Shown here: in pieces, positions 53,691 through 63,580 of the stretch
How positions within the stretch are numbered: the first letter of the stretch is position 1
How the letters are laid out: every line of letters begins with the position of its first letter
Assembly (NCBI GenBank): GCA_949130485.1
Contig: OX422184.1
Location: forward strand, 6,428,655 to 6,492,654
Direction of reading: 5' to 3'
From: Agelas oroides
Lineage: Eukaryota; Porifera; Demospongiae; Agelasida; Agelasidae
DNA: 64,000 nt
Translations under genes and position numbers: made by a program
Notes under the pieces: generated by a model
Databases searched by the model: none
What the model was told of the DNA's origin: nothing
The model's input: only the letters and a program-made list of their open reading frames with translations

Positions 53691-55830
53691 ATTCTACCAT
53701 GCCTCTACTTTACTCTACATGACTCTACTACATTCTACCGTGCCTCTACTTGTCTCTACATGCCTCTACTACATTCTACCATGGCTCTCCTTGACTCTAC
53801 TTCACTCTACTACACTCTACCATGGCTCTACGTGACTCTACTACACTCTACCATGGCTCTACTTGACTCTACTTAATTCTACTACACAATACCATGGCTC
53901 TACCTGGCTCTACTACATTCTACCATGCCTCTACTTGCCTCTATACATGACTCTACTACATTCCATCATGCCTCTACTTGACTCTACGTGAGTCTACTGC
54001 ACTCTAGCATGGCTCTACTTGGCTCTACTTGACTCTACTGCATCCTCCCATTGCTCTACTTGACTCTACTTGACCCTACTTGACTCTACTTGACCCTACT
54101 TGATACTACTACACTCTAGCATGGCTCTACCTGTCTCTACTACATTCTACCATGCCTATACTTGACTCTACATGACTCTACTTCGTTCTACGTTGACTCT
54201 ACTTGGTTCTCCTTGACTGTACTACACTCTACGATGGTTCTACGTGGCTCTCCTTGGTCCTACTTCACTCTAGATGACTCTACTACATTCTACCATGGCT
54301 CTACTTGACTCTACTTGACTTTACATGACTCTACTACATTCTACGATGGCTCTACTTGACTGTACTTCACTCTACTACACTCTAACAATGCTCTACTTGG
54401 CTCTACTTGACTCTACTACATTCTACCTTTGATCTACTCCATTGTACTATGCTTCTACTTTACACTACATGACTCTACTTGACTCAGCTACTCTCTACCA
54501 TTGCTCTACTTGACTCTACTACACTCTAGCATGGCTCTACTTGGCTCTACTTGACTCTACTACACTCTAGCATGGCTCAACTTGGCTCTCCTTGACTTTA
54601 CTACACTCTAGCATGGCTCTACTTGGCTCTATTTGACTCTAGTACACTCTACCATAGCTCTACTCCATTGTACTATGCCTCTTCTTGACACTACTTGACA
54701 CTACATGACTGTACCACATTCTACCATAGCTCTACTTGACTCTATATGAATCTACTACATTCTACCATGGCTCTACTTGACTCTACTTTGCTCTACTTGA
54801 CTCTGCTACACTCTACCATGGCTCTACTCCATTGTACATGCCTCTACATGACTCTACTACATCCTACCATTTCTCTACTTGCCTCTTCTTGACTCTACTT
54901 GATTCTACTGCACTCTACCATGGCTCTACCTGTCTCTACTACATTCTACCATGCCTCTACTTCACTCTACATGACTCTACTACGTACATTCTACCGTGCA
55001 CCTACTTGACTCTACATGCCTCTACGACATTCTACCATGGCTCTACGTGACTCTGCTTCACTCTACTACACTCTACCATGGCTCTACTTGACTCTTCTAC
55101 ACTCTACCATGGCTCTACTTCACTCTACTTAATTCTACTACACAATACCATGGCTCTACCTGGCTCTACTACATTCTACCATGCCTCTACTTGACTCTAC
55201 ATGACTCTCCTACATCCTACAATGGCTCTACTTGACTCTACTTGACTCTACTACACTCTAGCATGGCTCTACTTGGCTCTACTTGACTCTACTACACTCT
55301 ACCATGTCTCTACTCCATTGTACCATGGCTCTACTTGACACTACCTGACTCTACTACATTCTACAGTGGTTCTACATGACTCTACTAGACTCTATTACAC
55401 TCTAGCATGTCTCTACTTGGTTCTACTTTACTCTACTACACTCTAGCATGGCTCTACTTGGCTCTACTTGACTCTACTACTCTCTACCATGCATCTACTC
55501 CATTGAACTATGCCTCTACTTTACACTACATAACTCTACTTGACTCTACTACACTCTACCATGGCTCTACTTGGCTCTACTTGACTCCACTACACTATAC
55601 CATTGCTCTACCTGGTGCTACTTGTCTCTACTACATTCTACCATGGACCATAGCTCTACTTCACTCTATGTGACGCCACTACATTCTACCATGGCTCTAC
55701 TTGACTCTCCTTGATTCTGCTACACTCTACCTTGGGTCTAATTGGCTCTACTTGATTCCACTACACTCTACCATGTCTCTACTCCATTGTAGCATGACTC
55801 TACTTGATACTACATGACTCTACTACATTC
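53691..55830 (+). repeat. Mosaic including a third partial copy of the 3.9-kb block
   Basis: ACTTCGTTCTACGTTG near 54,179 with ACGATGGTTCTACGTGG and CTTGGTCCTAC is a third, more diverged version of the module at 48,191 and 52,129. A 20-bp duplication (CTACTTGACCCTACTTGACT type) lies at 54,061-54,100. The rest is ordinary monomers, with the 45,660-type module at 55,310-55,680. Confidence 0.65.
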
Positions 55831-56155
55831 TACCATGGCTCTACTACATTCTACCATTTCTCTACTTGACTTTACTTCACTCTACATGACTATACTTGAC
55901 TCTACGTGAGTCTACTGCACTCTAGCATGGCTTTAGTTGGATCTACTTGACTGTACTACACTCTAGCATGGCTCTACTTGCCTCTACTTGACTCTACTAC
56001 ACTCTAGCATGGCTCTACTTGGCTGTATATGACTCTACAACACTCTATCATAGCTCTACTCCATTGTATTATGCCTCTACTTGACACTACATGACTCTAC
56101 CACATTGTACCATAGCTATACTTGACTCTATATGAATCTACTACACTCTACCATA

Positions 56156-58426
56156 GTACAATGGAGTAGAGCCATGGTAGAGTGTAGTAGAGTCAAGTAG
56201 AGCCAAGTAGAGCCATGGTGGAGTGCAGTATAGACTCACGTAGAGTCACATAGAGGTATGGTGGAGTGTAGTAGGGTCATGTAGAGTCAAGTAGAGGCAT
56301 GGTAGAATGTAGTAGAGACAGGTAGAGCCATGTTATTGTGTAGTAGAATTACGTAGAGTGAAGTAGAGCCATGGTAGAGTGTAGTAGAGTGAAGTAGAGC
56401 CATGGCAGAGTGTAGTAGAGCCAAGTTGAGCCATTGTAGAGTGAAGTTGAGTCAAGTAGAGTCATGTAGTGTAAAGTAGAGACATAGTACAATGGAATAG
56501 ATCTATTGTCAGGTAGAGCCATGCTAGAGTGTAGTAGAGTGAAGTAGAGTGAAGTAGAGTCAAGTAGAGCCATGGTAGAATGTAGTAGAGGCATGTAGAG
56601 TCAAGTAGGCGCACGGTAGAATGAAGTAGAGTCATGTACAGCCAAGTAGAGGCATAGTAGAATGTAGTAGAGACAGGTAGAGCCATGGTAGAGTGCAGTA
56701 GAATCAAGTAGAGTAAAGTAGAGCAATGCTAGAATGGAGTAGAGTCATGTAGAGGCATGGTAGAATGCAGTAGAGTCATGTAGTGTCATGTACAATGGAG
56801 TAGAGCCACGGTAGAGTGTAGGAGAGTCAAGTAGAGGAAAGTACAGTCAAGTAAAGCGATGGTAGAATGTAGTAGATACATATAGAGTCAAGTAGAGCTA
56901 TGGTAGAATGTGGTAGAGTCATCTAGTGTCAAGTAGAGGCATAGTACAATGGAGTAGAGCCATGGTAGAGTGTAGTAGAGTCAAGTAGAGCCAAGTAGAG
57001 CCATGCTAGAGTGTAGTACAGTCAAGTAGATCCAACTAAAGCCATGCTAGAGTGCAGTGGACTCACGTAGAGTCAAGTATAGTCATGTAGAGTCAAGTAG
57101 AGTCAAGTAGAGCAATGGTAGAATGTAGTAGAGACATGGTAGAATGTAGTAGAGACAAGTAGAGCCAGGTAGAGCAATTGTATAGTGTAGTGGAGTCAAG
57201 TAGAGCCAAGGAGAGCCATGGTAGGGTGTAGTAGACTCAGGTAGAGCCATGGTAGAATGTAGTAGTGTGCAGTAGATTCAAGTAGAGGCATGATAGAATG
57301 TAGTAGAGACAGGTAGAGCCATGCCATGGTAGAGTGTAGTAGAATCAAGCCGAGCCAAGTAGAGCCATAGTATTGTGGAATAGAGTCAGGTAGAGCCATG
57401 GTAGAATATAGTAGAGTCATGTAGTGTCAAGTAGAGGCATAGTACAATGGAGTATACCATGGTAGAGTGTAGTAGAGTCAAGTAGAGCCAAGTAGAGCCA
57501 TGCTAGAGTGTAGTAGAGTCAAGTAGATCCAAGTAGAGCCATGCTAGAGTGCAGTAGATACACGTATAGTCAAGTAGAGGCATGGTGGAATGTAGTAGAG
57601 TCATGTAGAGTCAAGTAGAGTCAAGTAGAGCAATGGTAGAATGTAGTAGATCCATGGTAGAATGTAGTAGAGACAAGTAGAGCCAGGTAGAGCAATGGTA
57701 TAGTGTAATGGAGTCAAGTAGAGGCAAGGAGAGCCATGGTAGGGTGTAGTAGAGTCAGGTAGAGCCATGGTAGAATGTAGTAGAGACAGGTAGAGCCATG
57801 CCATGGTAGAGTGTAGTAGAATCAAGTAGAGCTATAGTAGTGTGGAGTGGAGTCAGGTAGAGCCGTGGTAGAATATAGTAGAGTAATGTAGTGTCAAGTA
57901 GAGGCATAGTACAATGGAGTATACCATGGAAGAGTGTAGTAGAGTCAAGTAGATCTAAGTAGAGCCATGCTAGAGTGTAGTAGAGTCAAGTAGATCCAAG
58001 TAGAGCCATGCTAGAGTGCAGTAGACACACGTAGAGTCAAGTAGAGGCATGGTGGAATGTAATAGAGTCATGTAGAGTCAAGTAGAGTCAAGTAGAGCAA
58101 TGGTAGAATGTAGTAGAGCCATGGTAGAATGTAGTAGAGACAAGTATAGGCAGGTAGAGCAATGGTATAGTCTAGTGGAGTCAAGTAGAACCTAGGAGAG
58201 CCATGGTAGGGTGTAGTAGAGTCAGGTAGAGCCACGGTAGAGTGTAGTAGAGTGCAGTAGAGTCAAGTAGAGGCATGGTAGAATTTAGTAGAGACAGCTA
58301 GAGACATGCCTTGGTAGAGTGTAGTAGAATCAAGTAGAGCCAAGTAGAGCCATGCTAGAGTGTAGTAGAGCCAAGTAGAGCCATGGTAGAGTGTAGTTGA
58401 GTCAAGTAGAGTCATGTAGTGTCAAG
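56156..58426 (-). repeat. Inverted block 1 (2,271 bp)
   Basis: Here the + strand reads GTAGAG, GGTAGAATGTAGTAGAG, GAGTCAAGTAGAG and so on, the reverse complement of the monomers. Read on the minus strand it follows the H1/macro-unit order: ACTTGACTCAAC, AAGGCATGTCTC, CTCCTAGGTTC, GTATACTCC, CTTTAGTTGG, CCGTGCGCC, CGTAATTC, CATACCTCTATG, then CTCCATTGTAC. It is thus a genuine array segment inserted or flipped in place. The left junction is CTCTACCATAGTACAATGG, with 3 bp (CAT) shared by both parents. The right junction is TAGTGTCAAG joined to ACTCTACTAC. Confidence 0.93.
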
Positions 58427-59060
58427 ACTCTACTACATTCCTCCATGCCTCTACTTGACTCTACGTGTGTCTACTGCACTCTACTATGGCTCTACATGGC
58501 TCTAGTTGACTCTACTACACTCTAGCATGGCTCTACGTGGCTCTACTTGACTCTACTACACTGTACCATGGTATACTCCATTGTACTATGCCTCTACTTG
58601 ACACTACATGACTCTACTATATTCTACCATGGCTCTACCTGACTCTACTCCACACTACTATGGCTCTACTTGTCTCTGCTTGATTCTACTACACTCTACC
58701 ATGGCATGGCTCTACCTGTCTCTACTACATTCTATCATGCCTCTACTTGACTCTACTGCACTGTACTACATTCTACCATGGCTCTACCTGACTCTACTAC
58801 ACCCTACCATGGCTCTCCTTGGCTCTACTTGACTCCACTACACTATACAATTGCTCTACTTGTCTCTACTACATTCTACCATGGCTGTACTACATTCTAC
58901 CATTGCTCTACTTGACTCTACTTGACTCTACATGACTATACTTGACTCTACGTGAGTCTACTGCACTCTAGCATGGCTTTAGTTGGATCTACTTGACTGT
59001 ACTACACTGTAGCATGGCTCTACTTGGCTCTACTTGACTCTATACTACACTCTACCATGG

Positions 59061-59891
59061 CTCTACTCCATTGTACTATGCCTCTACTTTACACTACATG
59101 ACTCTACCACATTCTACCATAGCTCTACTTGACTCTCTATGAATCTACTACATTCTACCATGGCTCTACTTGACTCTACTTTGCTCTACTTGACTCTACT
59201 ACACCCTACCATGGCTCTACTCCATTGTACATGACCCTACATGACTCTACTGCATTCTACCATTCCTCTACATGACTCTACTCCATCCTACCATTGCTCT
59301 ACTTGACTCTACTTGATTCTACTGCACTCTACCATGGCTCTACTCCATTGTACTATGCCTCTACTTGACACTATATGACTCTACCACATTCTACCATAGC
59401 TCTACTTGACTGTCTATGAATCTACTACATTCTACCATGGCTCTACTTGACTCTACTTTGCTCTACTTGACTCTACTACACCCTACCATGGCTCTACTCC
59501 ATTGTACATGACCCTACATGACTCTACTGCATTCTACCATTCCTCTACATGACTCTACTTCATCCTACCATTGCTCTACTTGACTCTACTTGATTCTACT
59601 GCACTCTACCATGGCTCTACTCCATTGTACTATGCCTCTACTTGACACTACATGACTCTACCACATTCTACCATAGCTCTACTTGACTCTCTATGAATCT
59701 ACTACATTCTACCATGGCTCTACTTGACTCTACTTTGCTCTACTTGACTCTACTACACCCTACCATGGTTCTACTCCATTGTACATGACCCTACATGACT
59801 CTACTGCATTCTACCATTCCTCTACATGACTCTACTCCATCCTACCATTGTTCTACTTGACTCTACTTGATTCTACTGCACTCTACCATGG
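59061..59891 (+). repeat. 277-bp unit, three tandem copies
   Basis: CTCTACTCCATTGTACTATG starts at 59,061, 59,338 and 59,615. The third copy ends at 59,891, so three units of exactly 277 bp fit. Shared private variants are GTACATGACCCTAC, CACCCTACCATGG and CTACCATTCC. Differences include TTTACACTACATG, TTGACACTATATG and TTGACACTACATG in the three copies, and GACTGTCTATG in copy 2 against GACTCTCTATG in copies 1 and 3. Confidence 0.92.
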
Positions 59892-60004
59892 CTCTACCTG
59901 TCTCTGCTACATTCTACTATGCCTCTACTTGACTGTACATGACTCTACTACATTCTACCGTGTGCCTACTTGACTCTACATGCCTCTACTACATTCTACC
60001 ATGG

Positions 60005-60044
60005 CTCTACTTCACTCTACTTCACTCTACTTCACTCTACTTCA
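60005..60044 (+). repeat. Pure 10-bp run, (CTCTACTTCA)x4
   Basis: Four consecutive identical copies of the variant class-a monomer CTCTACTTCA occur here. Corresponding places elsewhere have two (for example 24,448-24,470) or three (5,987-6,016), which indicates slippage at the single-monomer level. Confidence 0.93.
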
Positions 60045-61356
60045 CTCTACTACACTCTAGCATGGCTCTACTTGACTCTACTACACTCTACCATGGATCT
60101 ATTCCATTGTACTATGCCTCTACTTTACACTACATGACTCTACTTCACTCAACTTCACTCTACCATGGCTCTACTTGGCTCTACTACACTCTACCATGGC
60201 TCTACTTCACTCTACTACACTCTACCATGGCTCTACTTTACTCTACGTAATTCTACTACACAATACCATGGCTCTACCTGCCTCTACTACATTCTACCAT
60301 GCCTCTACTTGACTCTACATGACCCTATTACACTCCACCAAACCTCTATGTGACTCTACTTGAGTCTATACTGCACTCCACCATGGCTCTACTTGGCTCT
60401 ACTTGACTCTACTACACTCTACCATGGCTCTACTCCATTGTACTATGCCTCTACTTGACACTATATGACTCTACTACATTCTACCATATCCACCTGACTC
60501 TACTCCACACTACCATATGGCTCTACTTGACTCTACTTGATTCTACTACACTCTACCATGGCATGGCTCTACCTGTCTCTACTACATTCTACCATGCCTC
60601 TACTTGACTCTACATGACTCTACTACATACTACCATGGCTCTACCTGACTCTACTACACCCTACCATGGCTCTCCTTGGCTCTACTTGACTCCACCAAAG
60701 TATACCATTCCTCTACCTGGCTCTACTTGTCTCTACTACATTCAACCGTGGATCTACTACATTCTACCATTGTTCTACTTGACTCCACTTGACTCTACAT
60801 GACTCTACTACATTCCACCATGCCTCTACTTGACTCTACGTGATTCTACTGCACTCTACCATGGCTCTACTTGGCTCTACTTGGCTCTACTACACACTAG
60901 CTTGGCTCTACTTGACCCTACTTGATTCTACTACACTCTTCCATGGCTCTACCTGTCTCTACTACTTTCTACCATGCCCCTACTTGACTCTACACGACTC
61001 TACTACATTCTACCATGGCTCTACTTCACTCCACTTGGCTCTACTACACTCTAGCATGGCTCTACTTGACCCTAGTTGATTCCACTACACTCTTCCATGG
61101 CTCTGCCTGTCTCTGCTACTTTCTACCATGCCCCTACTTGACTCTACACGACTCTACTACATTCTACCATGGCTCTACTTCACTCCAATTGACTCTACTA
61201 CACACTAGCATGGCTCTACTTGGCTCTATACGACTGTGCAACACTCTACTATAGCTCTACTCCATTGTATTATGCCTCTACTTGACACTACATGACTCTA
61301 CCACATTCTACCATAGCTATACTTGACTCTATATGAATCTACTACACTCTACCATA

Positions 61357-63580
61357 GTACAATGGAGTAGAGCCATGGTAGAGTGTAGTAGAGTCAAGTA
61401 GAGCCAAGTAGAGCCATGGTGGAGTGCAGTATAGACTCACGTAGAATCACATAGAGGTATGGTGGAGTGTAGTAGGGTCATGTAGAGTCAAGTAGAGGCA
61501 TGGTAGAATGTAGTAGAGCCAGGTAGAGCCATGGTATTGTGTAGTAGAATTACGTAGAGTAAAGTAGAGGCATGGTAGAGTGTAGTAGAGTGAAGTAGAG
61601 CCATGGTAGAGTGTAGTAGAGCCAAATTGAGCCATGGTAGAGTGAAGTTGAGTCAAGTAGAGTCATGTAGTGTAAAGTAGAGGCATAGTACAATGGCATA
61701 GATCCATGGTAGAGTGTAGTAGATTCAGGTAGAGCCATGCTAGAGTGTAGTAGATTGAAGTAGAGTGAAGTAGAGTCAAGTAGAGCCATGGTAGAATGTA
61801 GTAGAGGCATGTAGAGTCAGGTAGGCGCACGGTAGAGTGAAGTAGAGTCATGTACAGCCAAGTAGAGGCATAGTAGAATGTAGTAGAGACATGTAGAGCC
61901 ATGGTAGAGTGCAGTAGAATCAAGTAGAGTGAAGTAGAGCAATGGTAGAATGGAGTAGAGTCATGTAGAGGCATGGTAGAATGCAGTAGAGTCATGTAGT
62001 GTCATGTACAATGGAGTAGAGCCATGGAAGAGTGTAGGAGAGTCAAGTAGAGGAAAGTAGAGTCAAGTAGAGCGATGGTAGAATGTAGTAGATACATATA
62101 GAGTCAAGTAGAGCTATGGTAGAATGTGGTAGAGTCATCTAGTGTCAAGTAGAGGCATAGTACAATGGAGTAGAGCCATGGTAGTGTGTAGTAGAGTCAA
62201 GTAGAGCCAAGTAGAGCCATGCTAGAGTGTAGTACAGTCAAGTAGATCCAACTAAAGCCATGCTAGAGTGCAGTGGACTCACGTAGAGGCAAGTATAGTC
62301 ATGTAGAGTCAAATAGAGTCAAGTAGAGCAATTGTATACTGTAGTGGAGTCAAGTAGAGCCAAGGAGAGCCATGGTAGGGTGTAGTAGACTCAGGTAGAG
62401 CCATGGCAGACTGTAGTTGTGTGCAGTAGAGTCAAGTAGAGGCATGATAGAATGTAGTAGAGACCGGTAGAGCCATGCCATGGTAGAGTGTAGTAGAATC
62501 AAGCCGAGCCAAGTAGAGCCATAGTAGTGTGGAGTAGATTCAGGTAGAGCCATGGTAGAATATAGTAGAGTCATGTAGTGTCAAGTAGAGGCATAGTACA
62601 ATGGAGTATACCATGGTAGAGTGTAGTAGAGTCAAGTAGAGCCAAGTAGAGCCATGCTTGAGTGTAGTAGAGTCAAGTAGATCCAAGTAGAGCCATGCTA
62701 GAGTGCAGTAGATACACGTAGAGTCAAGTAGAGGCATGGTGTAATGTAGTAGAGTCATGTAGAGTCAAGTAGAGTCAAGTATAGCAATGGTAGAATGTAG
62801 TAGATCCATGGTAGAATGTAGTAGAGACAAGTAGAGCCAGGTAGAGCAATGGTATAGTGTAATGGAGTCAAGTAGAGCCAAGGAGAGCCATGGTCGGGTG
62901 TAGTAGAGTCAGGTAGAGCCATGGTAGAATGTAGTAGAGACAGGTAGAGCCATGCCATGGTAGAGTGTAGTAGAATCAAGTAGAGCTATAGTAGTGTGGA
63001 GTGGAGTCAGGTAGAGCCATGGTAGAATATAGTAGAGTAATGTAGTGTCAAGTAGAGGCATAGTACAATGGAGTATACCATGGTAGAGTGTAGTAGAGTC
63101 AAGTAGATCTAAGTAGAGCCATGCTAGAATGTAGTAGAGTCAAGTAGATGCAAGTAGAGCCATGCTAGAGTGCAGTAGACACACGTAGAGTCAAGTAGAG
63201 GCATGGTGGAATGTAATAGAGTCATGTAGAGTCAAGTAGAGTCAAGTAGAGCAATGGTAGAATGTGGTAGAGCCATGGTAGAATGTAGTAGAGACAAGTA
63301 GAGGCAGGTAGAGCAATGGTATAGTCTAGTGGAGTCAAGTAGAACCTAGGAGAGCCATGGTAGGGTGTAGTAGAGTCAGGTAGAGCCACGGTAGAATGTA
63401 GTAGAGTGCAGTAGAGTCAAGTAGAGGCATGGTAGAATTTAGTAGAGACAGGTAGAGACATGCCTTGGTAGAGTGTAGTAGAATCAAGTAGAGCCAAGTA
63501 GAGCCATGCTAGAGTGTAGTAGAGCCAAGTAGAGCCATGGTAGAGTGTAGTTGAGTCAAGTAGAGTCATGTAGTGTCAAG
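61357..63580 (-). repeat. Inverted block 2 (2,224 bp)
   Basis: This is a second reverse-complemented block with the same two junction sequences as block 1. It differs from block 1 by indels, most clearly the loss of roughly 60 bp near 62,325 (where block 1 carries GAGACATGGTAGAATGTAG around 57,132) and a changed stretch near 61,700-61,730 (block 1 reads ATCTATTGTCAGG near 56,510). Single-base changes are scattered throughout. Confidence 0.92.

Larger units (their letters stand above)
1..56155 (+). repeat. Direct-orientation part of the array
   Basis: Throughout this stretch the C/T-rich monomer strand (CTCTAC...) is the + strand, without a single orientation switch that I can see. It contains all the nested higher-order duplications listed separately. 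It ends at the junction around 56,153-56,156, where the sequence passes within a few bases from CTCTACCATA to GTACAATGGAGTAGAG, which is the opposite strand of the repeat. Confidence 0.93.
56007..61207. repeat. Inversion-bearing higher-order unit of about 5.2 kb, copy 1
   Basis: The sequence from about 56,007 (150 bp left of the inversion) recurs from about 61,208, including both inversion junctions. The spacing is 5,201 bp at the left junction and 5,154 bp at the right junction. The direct sequence to the right (CCACACTACTATGG, then TTGTCTCTGC, near 58,650 and 63,810) also matches up to the window end. The second copy is incomplete in this window. Confidence 0.85.
58427..61356 (+). repeat. 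Direct block between the two inverted blocks
   Basis: Orientation returns to CTCTAC on the + strand. The block begins with ACTCTACTACATTCCTCC (CCTCC is private to this and the 63,581 junction; elsewhere it reads CCACC). It contains H1-type modules, the 277-bp triplication and 3.2-kb-family modules (CCATATCCACC, CACTTTCTACC). Confidence 0.9.

Noticed and set aside
56150..56175. Hairpin or terminator at the inversion junction
   Set aside because: The arms beside the junction are not complementary: the left side ends CTCTACCATA and the right begins GTACAATGG. The inverted relation is to sequence elsewhere in the array.
56349..56594. Minus-strand open frames as separate genes
   Set aside because: They occur only where the array is inverted and translate to the same repeat peptide as the direct array.
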